From Straminergon stramineum (Eukaryota > Streptophyta > Bryopsida > Hypnales > Calliergonaceae), in contig OY987273.1 in NCBI GenBank assembly GCA_963920665.1, forward strand, positions 10,418,501 to 10,482,500: a DNA stretch of 64,000 nucleotides, written 5' to 3'. Below, piece after piece: positions 1-12,208 of this stretch. The notes beneath the pieces are model-generated. The model was given only the letters and a program-made list of their open reading frames with translations. It was not told where the DNA came from and ran no database searches. The translations under genes were made by a program, and so were the position numbers. The first letter of the stretch is position 1. Each line of letters opens with the position of its first letter.

Positions 1-165
1 TTATCTTCTTTTGTTTGAAATTCTAGCTTGTGAAAGAGTTTTATTAAGAATAGGTTATCAATTCATATGAATGAGTTACTCGTAATGATTTGTGAGTATC
101 TATGAATTTTAATTTTAATTTTTTCTTTATGTAGAAAACCGAAAAGTAGGGTATTATGAACCTAC

Positions 166-201
166 CCAAAAAGTACCATTGGATCTGACAGTACTTTTTG
201 G
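166..201. repeat. intronic hairpin, copy 1
   Basis: A perfect 11-bp stem (CCAAAAAGTAC at 166-176 and its complement at 191-201) with a 14-nt loop. It lies in the intron before the SWIM exon. The other copy has a different, longer hairpin at the matching place (36170-36267). Confidence 0.6.
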
Positions 202-467
202 ATTCACTCACTGTACCCCCTTTTTTGGTTATTGTAGAAGAAAAAAAAATTCTAGGATTGTTAGTTGGAATTGATTGTTTGACGTTTTAAGATAGTGTAA
301 AGTTGGTTAGTTGTAGCAATATAAGGTTGTGGAGAAGTGCAATTGTTTCCATTGCATTGGAGTGTCTTTTGAAGCCTTTCAAGCATCTTGGACTTTGTTG
401 TTTCAAATCACAATTGCTGTAAGTCATGTACAATGAAATTGAGTTTATAAAGTAATTATTTGTATAG

Positions 468-1858
468 GATGTTTGTCAGATTTGAGTTTGGAGGAGTTGG
501 CAGACATACCTTTGTGCAACTTGTCAAAAACAATTCATAACAAATGTCTTCAAATGTCTAGGAACCGAGGAAACAATTTGTTTGATGTCACTTACAATGA
601 TAGTATCTGTGCATGGATGCAAATGACTAAATATCATGCTTACTTGAGAGGACATTCATGTGGATCTGGTCCATCAAAAGGGGAATTTAAGTTAAGAGCT
701 GCAAGACGAAGTGGAGATCCCAAGAAAATGGCTAAGGCCCTAAATACATTGCTTGGAGGTAAGGTGGTAGGAACTCGAGTACCACATTTGGAAGGAGACG
801 AAATTTTTGGAAGCATAAAGAGGAAGTTGGACATACCCATAGGTGATGCAAGAGACTCGCATCGACTAGACAAAATCAATTTTTCTCAACCTTGTGTTCG
901 AACTAGGTCCACCATAGCTTCTATGGGATGTATGGGGAGTTCAGAAAAATAGCCTAAGGTAAATCCTTCCCTACATGTTACAGTTGCATTAGAAAGCAAT
1001 TGTGATACCTCAAAATGGCACATAGCAAGGATTAGCCACAAATCAAATGCAAAATGTTAGGCTCAAAAATGTGGTTCAAATATGAAGTGCACTGCAAAAA
1101 TTGCAAGGGGACAAAGGGAACACCAGCTCCTACCTACCGTAGGAGAAAAGAAGATTATGGGAGTAAGCAAGAGGTAGTGGTAGACTTTTAGTTTTGTTGG
1201 GATGACATTGAAAGATGTGTGAAAGGTACAAAGAGAAAGTGGGTAATTGATTGGCTTGAGGTACCGGAGGTTTGGCTAGTTTTGAGTGAGACCAATCTAA
1301 GTCAAGAGGAAACCTTGCTACTACAACATGCGGGCTTCCATCTCCAAGAGAGACCAACATTGTCGCCTCTTCAATATGTCCAAGATTTTTGAGACCATTC
1401 TATATGACCAACCGCCACCCCAAAATCTAGATGCATATCCAACGGTTAGGAACAATTGAACTATATGGCGAGCTGCAAATGCACCATCTATAGAGCATCA
1501 AAACAAGTGGGAGAGTGCTGGTAACATCAAAGGACAAATCCTTGGAGTCACATTACTTCTTTTTCTAGGCCTAGGTGCAATTGTGTCATTGGAGACAAGG
1601 GTAGACCATAACAAAAATGTCTATCAAGTTACAATGGGTATGTTTCTTGCATGTACATGCCCGGACTCCCTAAACATGGTTGTTTCCGCTATTGGAGGTT
1701 GTCATCAATATGTAAATTGCAAGCACTTATACTACTTGTACCACTATTTCTGCAAGATGGACATCCACAAGGACAAATTCATTCATGCACCAAGTTATAG
1801 CTTCAACAAGTTGAAACTACTTCTAGTTCGAGCAGGAATTATCATAGTTTTAGAATAG
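468..1858 (+). pseudogene. Mutator-like transposase, C-terminal exon (SWIM)
   Basis: Degraded terminal exon of a transposase. A splice acceptor is likely at 466-467 (TATAG). The same frame can be followed from 473 to the stop at 1856-1858, interrupted by several in-frame stops (first at 950) but with no net frameshift. Near the end it carries a CxC...CxH pattern: Cys codons at 1652-1654 and 1658-1660, Cys at 1718-1720 and His at 1724-1726, in the contexts ACTCPD-like and NCKHLYYLY. This fits a SWIM zinc finger, which Mutator-like transposases carry after the catalytic domain and which probably binds DNA. The exon aligns with 36506-37886. Calling it Mutator-like rests on the SWIM motif and the layout of the second copy. 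Confidence 0.6.
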
Positions 1859-2145
1859 GCATGAATTCATTTATCCATATACTTCACTCATATTGTATTC
1901 ATTCACATATATTACAATTGAAATCACTTAGAGCTTATGGAATTGAAAATATGAAAGCATTCATGAAATAGAGAAACATGGTTCATTAGTAAATTGTTTT
2001 GCAATTAGATCATATAAATGACTAAAATGTACCACCCTACATCCTATTTCAGTACAACACATATGAATTTGGAATTGTTTTTTCTTCCCATATTTCCTAA
2101 GTATTTTTCCATTTTCAAAACTTCTCCATACTCTTTTTAATTCCA

Positions 2146-2420
2146 ATGTATTTCCTTTCCTTTTCCCATTTTTTTCCTTTCCCCATTTTTTTCCCTTTAC
2201 TCATTTTTTTTCTTTTCCCCATTATTTTCCTCTCCCCATCTTTTTTCTTTCCTTATTTTTTTTCTTTCCCTATTTTTTTTCTTTCCTATTTTTTTTCTTT
2301 CCTATTTTTTTCTTTCCTATTTTTTTTCTTTCCTGCATTTTTTTCTTTCCCCATTTGATTTGTTTTCCATTTTTTTTAAGTTCCTTTTCTAGGGTTGATT
2401 CTTTCCATTTTTTTTTAAGA
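2146..2420. repeat. pyrimidine-rich (CCCATTTTTTTC)-type tract
   Basis: Degenerate tandem array of T-runs separated by CCCA, CCTA or CCTTA, almost pure pyrimidine on the plus strand. It lies about 290 bp after the transposase stop. An equivalent tract lies after the second copy at about 38170-38520, so it belongs to the element. The open frame across it (2146-2358) is low-complexity Phe/Leu/Pro and is not a gene. Confidence 0.75.
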
Positions 2421-4857
2421 TGTCAACACTTGGTAGTACATTATCATCATCTCTAAAGCCCTCTTTTAAAATTGAAAATTACATAAAGTAAAACCCCTCA
2501 AGATTAAGTGAAATGTCTATCACAAATGCACAATGTCTTGTGATTGTCATCTCACCCTAACCTTCAGATTATGAACTCACCCTCCACATTTCTTCATATA
2601 CTACTTCATCCTCAAAATCCCAACTATTATGGGATATTCAACAATCATGGTTTATTGTATTCAATTTAGCTAGTCCAAATAATGCCATGTAGTTTAGCAA
2701 AAATGACATAGGGCTACTAGATTTGAAGCATTTGACATATGAAAATGCTAAAACTTTGCACAAAAGTTTGAAAGCCTAACTGCATATTTAGTACCAAAAA
2801 AATTTAGTACATTAAAGTGTAAAATTTAACACGATTCACGGTTATAAGGGATGCGATCATAGGTGACAATACTTAGTATAAATATTAAGTTTTCCTCTAT
2901 TTTGGGAAAAAAAAATGAAGAAAAAAAATTGGATGGCAAAAAATTCCCATAAAATTTTTTGTTGGGCTCTAGGCTTACATGCTCCACATTCACAACTCAT
3001 AGGCTCATGACTCAAAGCTGGCATGCTAGTGTCATTGGTTCTTAGCCGAGTAATAATAGGCATAGTTCATATTGAAGGTCCTCAATTCTTCATTCTTCTC
3101 TATATATGCAACCACTTGCGCCTAGTCTTTCTTGATGGCACAAATAAATAGCCATGACCTCACTTCTTCTAGTAGTAGTTGCTTCATTTTTTGCATTTAA
3201 GACAATTTTTCTTTGGAAAATGGCTTATCTATTGTAGAATTTTCCTTCTACAATACCCCCAAGATGGTCTTGAAGTTTATTACTCCCAACTTCACTTAGT
3301 TGGCAATGGTGCAAGTCCATGCCATGTGTGGCCACAACAAGTGTTTCTTTTCTACAATTTGGTACGGTTGGGGGTATGCAATCCTTGTCGATGCAATAAA
3401 ATTATTCGACCTCTCCAAAAAGACCCTGAAGAACAATGTTGTTAACGGTGATATCTACACAACAATCTTGTTTTTGGTCTTCACTTGCTTTGCTTGAGCA
3501 AAAAATGCCTCACTAGCCTTATCCAAGAGAGCTTTCATAGGCACAATTTTAATACGGCAACTCTTCTTGAAATCCCTCTAGTTGGTAACATTGAGTTTGT
3601 TGTTGGCATTGAATAGTCCAAGGTATGGATCAATTTGGTAAAGCTTCCTCTTGACCAGTTGCTTCCATTTGTGCTCCTCAACCCACTCTTTAGTACTATA
3701 GTAGTTGTCAAGAACCAAAGATATGGCTTTAATGGTGACCTTCGGATACTTGAAAGTGTGCTTGGCTCCCAACTGATTCAAAATGTGTTTTTCCAACTTC
3801 CACAAGTTAGTATAGCTAAGGTTCTCCAATGGCTTAAAATAATCTTAGCTTAGAGCACAACTTTGTTATTTCCAGTTTTCTTTTTCATTAAACTTCAACA
3901 ACATATCTAAATTGAAGAGCTCTTCGTGCATAGAGTTGGTGATGACTTCACTCCACAAATTATGTACGTTAGTGGGTGCGGTTATAATCTTTAATTTGTT
4001 TATCAATCTCATTTTATCTTCCACACCCTTTTTCTTTGATAGCATGTGATTCTTATTCACTTCTATCATAGCAAAGCATTGATGCATTGCTTTTTCAAAT
4101 TCTTACATGTCATTGAGCAATACCATGTGAGCCCTCAATTGGACATCATGTTGCCCCTATGTAAAATAGATTACTTTGATTTTAATCAATAATTGTGAAC
4201 TTCAAATGTCATCAACAAGTTTGTAGTTCAAGTCAACCCAAACTGATTTACTTACTCTAAATTTGGTAATCTATTGCATTGCCTCTTTATTCCTTCGAGC
4301 AACTTGAACTGTCCCTACAACAACCACATCCTTAGGATTCCTTCGAGCTACCCATGTTCACCCACATAGTCCTCACTCCAAAAATGTTTGTAACCTATGA
4401 TGATTGAATTGCTTGAAAGTCGTTGATGTGATTGTAATAGGTGGAGATTGATCATTGTCACAAGTGCGTAGGAGCGTAAGTATCCTTACAACACCACAAT
4501 GTTGTAAAATGACTCAAAATATCGTCTTAGGGGATTCTAGAATGTTGCTACAAGCCAAGATTATCTGTATTATCAACATAACCAATCCTTTCACTTCCTT
4601 TCTCTCTTCAAGATCTTTATCATTCCAGAATCCAATCTAGATCCACTCCTTTCTGGAATCCGATTCCATCTTCTCTCAAACACACTAGTTTTCTATTCCT
4701 TTGTTTTACCTTTAGAGGGTCTGCCTTTGATCTTATAGAGGGGTAGGGACTCACCACTCATATTCCTCACACTCTCTTCTCTCTCTAATCTACACAAAAC
4801 ACACCCAACAATATGTTGTAATAGATCGTATACAGAAGTACCTTCACAACTTCCCGG

Positions 4858-5337
4858 ATGGCCAATCTGAAAGGCAAGTCACTCAAGGCCGTATCCAACC
4901 TTTTCTACTATAATGATAGATCAACAACAACTAGAACTAATGGGGGATTGTTAGTCATTCACTAGACTGTTCCTAGGGTTTGGCAAACCTTCTAGAGAGT
5001 AGGATGGGGATTTTTCCATTGGTGGTTGCTTCTCTCTACACGAAACCCTCATTGGTATTCCGAACTTGCATCCACACCACTCCTTGACGGATTTCTATTC
5101 CAGTGTTTTAAATGCACCATGCGCAAGATCGTATTTACAAGCCTAAACTACATCACAAACATTCCTTCTAAATCAGATCCAATTACCTCAAATCGAGATT
5201 CCTCCTTTCCTCTCTCCCTCTTACACTTCAACATTCTCACAAGAAGAAATAGCAAAGCTAGATATACAACAGATCAATTTCTGAATATCCACTTGGTGGC
5301 TCAAATTAAAGAAAGGATAACAAAATACCAACTATAA
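4858..5337 (+). pseudogene. opposing frame (ORF2) of copy C
   Basis: A frame of 159 codons plus stop, running against the gag-like frame and ending TAA after HLVAQIKERITKYQL. Only two internal stops are present, both TAG (about 4963 and 4993). Blocks near the start (SLKAV, YYNDRS) and the last 15 residues are shared with copies A and B, and the start also with D and E. Differences fall mostly at third codon positions. The first TAG is shared with B and D, so it may be ancestral, or the frame may be two pieces. No domain is recognised. Confidence 0.5.
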
Positions 5338-5539
5338 GTGCTAGGATGGAATGGTAGGGCAACAGACCTGCCTTCCCTTTAAAAACTCCAAGGTAAAAGT
5401 CACTTAAAAATCTAGGTGACTAACCACTGACCTCCTAAGAAACCCGAAAAGTCAGATCCTAGAAATCCTGAATCCGGGCCCACACTTGGAAACCCGGTTC
5501 AGATCCAAAATTCAAATCCTAAATAACTGAGATTCCTAA

Positions 5540-6855
5540 CTACTTTGCCTTCCGTGTTTTCTTTTAACTACTCCCACCTTGACTCGTTGGTGCCCAAACA
5601 GGTGCCCTCGTTAGAGTTATCTTCACCTGAGTTGTCTTTACTGTGGCCCGGGTCTGGATCTTTCCAATCTCTGGAGGTGAATCTTCCTCTTCCATTTCTT
5701 CTTCCTCTGAATCCGTTTCTAACCCGGTTTGGTACTCCTCTTCGTCAAACTTCTCAATGTGATTGATCTCCCTCACTTCCTCCTCTCCTAGAGACATCTC
5801 ATCTAACACAAGAAGTATTTTGTCCTTTCTAGGTTGAGGTTGTTGCGTGTGTTCGAAGCTTTCTGGATGGGTCTACACCAAATTCGTAAGGTCTCCCATC
5901 CGATCAACTAGATCACTTTGTACTAGTAATCCGAGTGTTTGGAAAGCATCCTTCACAGGGAGCCGGGTGGTTGGAATAGTCAACGAGATGGAAACTTCCA
6001 ATGGCTCTAACTCCCTTGCTACAGTTGGTTGCTTGACCGACTTTGGTATTGTCTTCGCACTCCCCTAGATGGTCTTATGTAATTGACTTGAGAAGGGTTC
6101 TGTAGAATGATGAAGAGCCTCTTTAAGTCCTTTAGATTGTGGTGGAAGTGGAACTGATGAAGCCGGCCTAACCGGAGTTTCTGTAACGAAAGGAATTTCC
6201 GGAAAGGGAGCGAAGTCCATGACCCGGTCTGGAATAATATGCCCTAAAAGTTGGCACATCTCCTTCAACACTGTCTCCATCCGAGCTGAGAAATCAACCA
6301 AGATCCTCACTACCTTGAATCCGGTTAAATGCCCTTCCTTGATTAACTGGTCCTAGACAAGCGAGGCTTTGATGATGATCTCCGATGGTCTATTCACCAA
6401 ACCGGATAAATTCTTGACAAGTTGCAGAGCTTCCTTCTCCCTCTGTTTTGATGCAGCTAGCTCCTTCTCCACCCAATTCAATTGGGATTGGAGGTCATCC
6501 CTCTCCTTTTCTAGATCCCCGATTCGCTCCTCTTTCTATCTCAGACTGCAAACTTATCAGCTCGGGAGGCTAATCTGGATCCTTTTTTCGGGAATCCGTA
6601 CACATTCATCCAAACCTCATCCATCCAAGTTCTGGGTGGACCCCTCACTGTCAGCTCGTACTTATTCGGAGCTCTTACTATGAGCTCTTGAATCATCTGC
6701 TCATTTTTTAGGGTCCATGGCCTAAGTCATAATCCAACACACCCAATGCTACTTAGGTCATCTTCTAATTGTGTCCAATAACTCTACCTTTTAGAAATGG
6801 TAGGACAAACCATCTGTGTAGTGACTGAAAGTTTATGACTACCTTCCTCCGCCAT
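5540..6855 (-). pseudogene. gag-like frame (ORF1) of copy C, internally deleted
   Basis: Starts at an ATG at 6855-6853 (MAEEGSH) and ends with the tag at 5542-5540. The N-terminal block resembles copy A (WTLKNEQMIQELIV, VRGP, W...VYGFPKKGSRLA). Near 6540 it jumps to the coiled-coil block (ERIGDLEKERDDLQSQLNW), so about 650 bp present in copy A are missing. The C-terminal part is acidic (EEEMEEEDSPPEIGKIQT) and ends in a basic SQGGS...K tail. Several stops are in frame. A structural or nucleic-acid-binding role is inferred only from composition. Confidence 0.55.
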
Positions 6856-8640
6856 TACAAACCAGAACTAATAGTAGATCTGTAGTGTACAATACTATCC
6901 TCTCTTTCCTCTTACAATCACTAACTCACCACTCTTTCACTCAAATATACGAGCACAAGCATCTGCGGAAGAAAGAGGGAGGAGAAATGGAGGTGGAGGA
7001 GTTTAAGTACCCATCAACTTACTGACTGTTCCCGGTAGTAGACCATTTGCCGTAACAGTTTCCTAGATTCCTAGACCAGAACTCTAGGGCGTAGGATGTC
7101 TCTATCTGGCTTTCTGAAATCTGGATCCGTCCTGGATTTGATTACGAAACACGTAGATCATCTTCTCAACCTAAGTGTAATGTTCAAGCTAAGCAGATTC
7201 TAATTCCATTTGCCTAGTTAAAATTTTCAAAAATTCCATACTTTAATAGTTCTATTTTATACTAATTCAGTAAATTCTAAGTTTCTGTCTTGCGACAATC
7301 ACAACTTCTTCATGTCATTAGACCACATGATGAAACAATTCCACTTCTCAGATTTCTCTTTGGTCTTGTTGTCAACCCCGCTATCTTCTTCAATCATTAG
7401 TCTATTGGCAGTGATACTATGCTGACCGTTGATGATATAGAATAAGCCATGTTCAATTTCTTCCCACTTCATTAGCTTTGGGGGGGGACCAACTAGCATC
7501 ACGTAGAGGGTTTGCTTGGTGCTCTTGTTTGGGATGTTGATAAGCCAGCTCATCATGGCCTCCACCAAATGGTTCTCTGTTACCCAAATATTGAATTCTA
7601 TGGGGGCTTGAATTAACTACTCAATGGGCAGATCCTTCTTTTCATCTACTTCAAAAATGATATGCATCCATGTATGTCTCCCAAAACTTTCTATAAACCG
7701 CATTAATAATTTGGTAGTCAAGTCTTTGGTTAGTCTGCAAAGCCTATAGTACCATTGCCATTAGATCTGCATAATTTAATTTTCTTGGACCCGATTGCTC
7801 GGACGACTTCTTTGTAGGGTTTTTTGTGGAAGTGGAGCCTAACAGACTACTCCGTGTTGTAGATGTTGGTGTAGGAGGTGGTTTTTTATTCATTTTCCCC
7901 TAGCCTTGCTATCTCTAGGTGGGTCCCCATCAACAATTGACCCTCACCTTGATTCACATTTTCAATGGAAACAATGAAAGGAGCCATGATTGATTGTTGC
8001 ATTATGTGCTTTTCCTTTAGCACTTTGAAGGAGTTGAACAAATAGCTCAACTTCATACAAAGCCACTTCCTTGTCAAAGGTGAATCGTCGGCATTGTCGT
8101 AATAATTCTTGTCTACCTTCTTCTATAGGTGCTTGATTTTGCTACTATAGGGGGTGGGTTCAAGACTCTAAAGGAATGGCACCATTATGAAATGGTATTA
8201 CATGTCACCAGTCAACTCACTCTTCGTCGTCATGCATCACACTTTGATTTCTAGAGAGATGTCATTGATAACATCTTTCACCTTCTCATCATAAGAAAGG
8301 GGTATAAAGACTTTTGCATTCTTGTATTTCATGTTGAAGACCATGTTGTCTATGTGGGTCACCATGGTCAAACTCTAGGCTTTGACTTGGCTTGGATTTA
8401 TGAAATCCAAGTAATCATCATCTCATCCTCATCATCAGGTCTTTTTATGGTGAGCCACATAGAGTATGCATTAAGATTTTGAATTTGGTCTTCCATTTTG
8501 CACAAACATTTATTTTGTGAGATGATTTTTGGCTTCAAATTATAATCTCCCTGGATTGCGGATCATGTTCCTATAACATATACAACTTACACCAAGTTTT
8601 CCAATTCAAGTTGACTCATCTTGAATTGCAATTGTTAATT

Positions 8641-9360
8641 TTTGTAGATGGAGTATTTTCTCTTTTCTTTAAAAAAAAGAGTTGATTGTTTTTAGTATCA
8701 ATTTGGCTTCACCTTCACTACGCATTCTCAACCGCCTATACGTTGTTCTTTCAAAGCATAAACTTGTGACATCGGATATTCAAGTTGAGATTGTAGATGT
8801 TTTTTGTTTTCTTTGAACTAATTAGTTTTATGTCTATTTTCCTATAGATAAAGTTATCCTTATTGCATTTCATGTAGGTAGATTTTCTATGCTTTGGACA
8901 TAGAGAAGGCACCTATTAAATTCAAATTGGGCCAACCTAAATTTCAGTTTGTTCTTATTTTAGCTTTCTTTGAGAGGAATCTATCATTCCTTAAGTAGAA
9001 ATTTGATATTCTTAATTCATTTATTCCTACAACATCTCCAACCTTTGTCTTTTTCTTAGTATTTAGATATGCATTTCAGATCTCCCTAACTAGAACTACA
9101 TGTTTGATGTTTATTTTAAAGAATTTCAACATATATTTTTATGATTTAATTGTGTAGCCAATTTCTAGTTTTTGGATGTATATATGAATTTTCCATTTGA
9201 GGTCGATTTGATCAAATGACCATACTCTTATTCTTGGGTGCTATACAACGAGCTGATATTCCTTGTATTGTTATTCATGACTTTCTTGCTATATTTCATG
9301 CTTATATTCATGGAATTTGCAATTCATATCCATCTGACTTAAATTGTACTTCAATTTCCA
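8641..9360. other. no feature recognised
   Basis: AT-rich sequence between the ParB-like pseudogene and the CACTA element. I see no coding frame, repeat or RNA gene that I can support. Confidence 0.5.
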
Positions 9361-10886
9361 AACTATAAGAAACCCACGTTTTTTTGACATTAGACCAAAA
9401 ACTTGGCATGTTTTATCTGACATAAGGACATCTGAGACTTTGAGGCAGTGGATTGAAGAATTATGGTGGACATCCCAGATAACATATGGTGTCACTAGGA
9501 AAACAACGTGATGCTACGAAAAAGGTGAATGTTTTGTGAGACATCCAATAAAATGTAGGCATATTTTTTACAATGTCCAAAACAATGTGTTAGTGCCATG
9601 TCAACAAGGATTCAAATTTTGACTTTGGATAAATATCTAGAAGTTACTTGGGGCTGAGATAAAAGGTTGACCAAATGTGAAAAAAATAGGGGAAGGGCAA
9701 CCATATAGTATACTTTTGCAAAAAAAAAAGGTAGCAATTACAAGTTGAGGTCAATGAGGTGGCAATTGAGTGACATGGCATGCAATGAGGATGATTTGGC
9801 ATGCCACATCATCACATTTAAACACCATCTAAGAATTCTAACACTATTTTTTTATGTCATTTGTGACAACAACTAAGACATCAATAGAAATGTCCAAATG
9901 TTTTTTGTGACATCAACTAGGATGTCAACAGAAACATCCAAATGTTTTTTGCAACATCAACTCAAACATCCAAATGTTTTTGATACGTTAGTTGAGACAA
10001 CATAGTGTTCATTACAATGCTTATGTATGAAATTCAACTTTTAATAAAATTTCAACGTTTACATATCCCATATGGTTTGTCTTCTTCCTACCACCCTACT
10101 TGTATATATACTTTATCTTCTCATGTCAATATACTCACAATAAGTGGCACTTTCAGCCATGTGATATATTTGCCACATACAATATATTGTATATGGAATA
10201 TTGTATACAATGTATGGTGTACAATGTATAATATATGGTATTTAGTGTATGATGTATAATATATGATATACAATGTATGGTGTATGGTGTATTGCAAATG
10301 GCCTATTATAAATGGTATATTGTGTATGGCATACATTCAAGTGGACACCACAAAAAACATCGAGTCGTCTTAGTGGACATTTCAAAGATTGAGACATGCA
10401 TAGTAGACACATTTTGGAAGACGTCGTCTATGATGTTTTCATGTCTTCACGGATGTACCATAACACATGGTGGATGCTATATGATGTTCCAAAAAATTAA
10501 CCTCATGTCACTATTGACATTAGAAAAAACATGTGTGTCATAGTAGACATCCAAATTGACATGACCCAAGCTACAATGCACCAATGACATCAACTAAGGC
10601 CCGGATGAAAAAATTGATGACCTGGCACTACACACTTAGTCAACGCTGATGTAGAAGCAAGGTGGAAGCCACATGGCAACTTCTCATGACCTTCTCAAAC
10701 CATGTTTTTTGTGATGTCTTCAAAAATATGATTGAAATCAAGCCATGTTTTTTGTGATTTTCCATGTTTTTTAGCTTGTCCATTCTAACGCATTTTTTTG
10801 GACATCCATGCTAACATGGCTAATGACCAAAAAATGCACCTACCATGTTATGAGCTTGTCTCAAAAAACATGGGTTTCTTATAGTA
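9361..10886. mobile_element. non-autonomous CACTA element, 1.5 kb
   Basis: Ends are near-inverted copies. The left reads ACTATAAGAAACCCACG and the right, reversed, reads ACTATAAGAAACCCATG. The outermost C of CACTA is mutated at both ends. The flanks are CCA at 9358-9360 and CCA at 10887-10889, a perfect 3-bp target duplication as expected for the CACTA (En/Spm) superfamily. Inside are repeated GACATC / CATCAACT / CCAAATG motifs (9860-9980) typical of subterminal repeats, and a TATGGTGTA-rich core. No TNP2-type transposase is visible, so it would need a transposase in trans. Confidence 0.8.
10185..10335. repeat. TGTATGGTGTA-type simple repeat
   Basis: Degenerate repeats of TGTATGGTGTA / AATATATGATA in the core of the CACTA element. 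Open frames over it on both strands are low-complexity. A related CCATACAC-type stretch lies in the CACTA element at 55-58 kb (about 55640-55735), in the opposite sense. Confidence 0.6.
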
Positions 10887-12004
10887 CCAGCAATTCATGT
10901 TGCCTTGACCTGAACTAGAATTGGTACTATAGAATGTTTTCCGTTTCATATTTCGCTATTCGGTGATACCTAGTGATATGCGGGTTGTACTCGAGAAAAC
11001 CCTAAATTTATACTAATCCTAAGCAAGTCCTCAACAATTCTAAGCAAACCCTAAGTAACCCTACCCAAACCCTAGGCAACCTTGAACATCACTACACAAA
11101 TCCTACACAAACCTAAGAAGCAGAATTTGATTGAAAAATCAACATCCGTACGAAAACTAGAGGAAAAATTAGCACCCCTAATTATTCATGATAAAGAAAC
11201 TATAAGCAAACTCCGAGAACTCATGAAACGCAAACCATGATCGTTAAAAAAAATTTGTACAAATAAAAACTAGCAAAACAAAAGTAAGTAGCTCTATGAA
11301 TGACCAACCCTAAGGCAAAATTTCAATTGACACATGCATGTTTTAGTACAGAATACCAATAATGCAAATATATACATGTAGAATCACTAGAAAATTTCAT
11401 CTTGAAACCACCAAACCAAAAAACAAAATGTAGTTGATAATAATCTATACACCAAAAAACTATACACCAAAAAACAAAGTAGAAGCACCAAAGCACCAAA
11501 CCATAGACCACAATCTAAGGTCATCTACACAAGAGCAAAGTTTCATCACCAAACTAGAAACCTGAACCCTAAAACAAACCCACTACAAATAATCCTAATG
11601 CTAAACTGCAACAAATACACAAGTTGCACCTAAAATCCAAACCCTAGGTCCTTTCGCAAGCCACAATAAATACAAACCAGAAGCAAAAATCTCTAAACCT
11701 AAACCCTAAATCCTAACTCCAACCGCAAGGCCTCAAAAAACAAGAATAACAAGTACAGTCGTAAGTGTAGAAGAACTAAGCAAAATAGAAAGAACAAACA
11801 AATGGAGGGAAGTGCAAGTGACATTACCTTCTAATGAAGAGCTCCACAGAAATAAAATCAACAAAAGCACTCTATAATAGTGAATTTTATACACACAACT
11901 GTGCCAACAAAACTAAGTACAAGACGCCTCATACCCTAATTGGAAGAAGCACTCTAGAAGAAGTGTCACAACGCAAACGAAGGATCGAAAATCGAAAAAA
12001 CCTT
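10887..12004. other. AT-rich, CCCTAA-containing stretch without gene
   Basis: Contains many AACCCTAA/ACCCTAGG words (about 10995-11115 and 11565-11725) at irregular spacing, and a short duplicated CACCAAAAAACTATA (about 11450-11475). No supported coding region. Confidence 0.4.
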
Positions 12005-12208
12005 CACTACAAGAGAAAGCGATGTTTTAAGTATAGTCCTAGATATATAGTCATGTAAGGAAAGACCTTAAAGGGATGTTTTCGGTAAAAATTTACTAGA
12101 AATACATGTGTGTTTAGTAAATTTTTATTGAAAACACCCCTTTAAGGTCATTACTTATAGGATTATATGTCTAGGACTATACTTAAAACACCTGTTTCTC
12201 TTGTAGTG
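12005..12208. mobile_element. CACTA-type MITE
   Basis: A 204-bp palindromic element. It begins CACTACAAGAGAAA and ends TTTCTCTTGTAGTG, with both arms complementary over most of their length (for example AAGTATAGTCCTAGA against TCTAGGACTATACTT). A perfect CTT target duplication lies at 12002-12004 and 12209-12211. No coding capacity. Confidence 0.9.

Larger units (their letters stand above)
1..3040 (+). mobile_element. Mutator-like element copy 1, 3' half
   Basis: This is the 3' part of a DNA transposon whose 5' half lies outside the window. It aligns along its length with the longer copy at 34.1-39.3 kb: end of an intron, a terminal exon with a SWIM zinc-finger signature, a long pyrimidine tract, then a conserved 3' segment containing CACGGTTA (about 2830) and a last shared block near 3030 (GCTAGTGTCATTGG; the second copy has GCTAGCGTCGTTGG near 39235). 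The right boundary is set only by loss of similarity between the copies. No terminal inverted repeat or target duplication could be defined. Confidence 0.55.
4456..7297 (-). mobile_element. retroelement-like unit, copy C
   Basis: A 2842-bp unit on the minus strand. It begins TGTCGCAAG (at 7297) and ends TTGTGACA (at 4456). ATCAT at 4451-4455 and ATCAC at 7298-7302 (plus strand) match at 4 of 5 bases, as a decayed 5-bp target duplication would. It contains a 5' leader of about 440 bp, a gag-like frame with an internal deletion relative to copy A, and the conserved 3' region with an opposing frame. No LTR pair, primer-binding site or reverse transcriptase is visible. It interrupts the ParB-like pseudogene. 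Confidence 0.7.
3060..8640 (-). pseudogene. ParB-like-motif pseudogene, split by copy C
   Basis: A broken coding region on the minus strand in two parts, 8560-7303 and 4450-3060, separated by retroelement copy C. The first part includes the motif HGLFYIINGQHSITA (about 7400-7450), which resembles the (I/V)xGxH signature of ParB/Srx-type domains. It then runs KWNCFIMWSNDMKKL up to the insertion. With the insertion and one target copy removed, the frame continues through an SISTYYNHIND segment, with CGA apparently changed to TGA at the join. The second part includes ISLVLDNYYSTKEWVEEHKW (about 3670-3730). Stops and frameshifts are frequent. I do not recognise the full protein and assign no function. 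A repeated, transposon-borne gene family is the likeliest source. Confidence 0.45.

Noticed and set aside
2146..2358. 70-codon Phe/Pro/Leu frame, and the similar 119-codon frame at 38165-38524
   Set aside because: Both lie in a pyrimidine simple repeat that cannot contain most stop codons; no sign of coding selection.
10005..10336. Tyr/Ile-rich frames on both strands
   Set aside because: Low-complexity products of the TATGGTGTA array inside a CACTA element.
10995..11725. Interstitial telomere-like CCCTAAA repeats
   Set aside because: The words are scattered at irregular spacing and never in tandem, so this is not a telomeric array.
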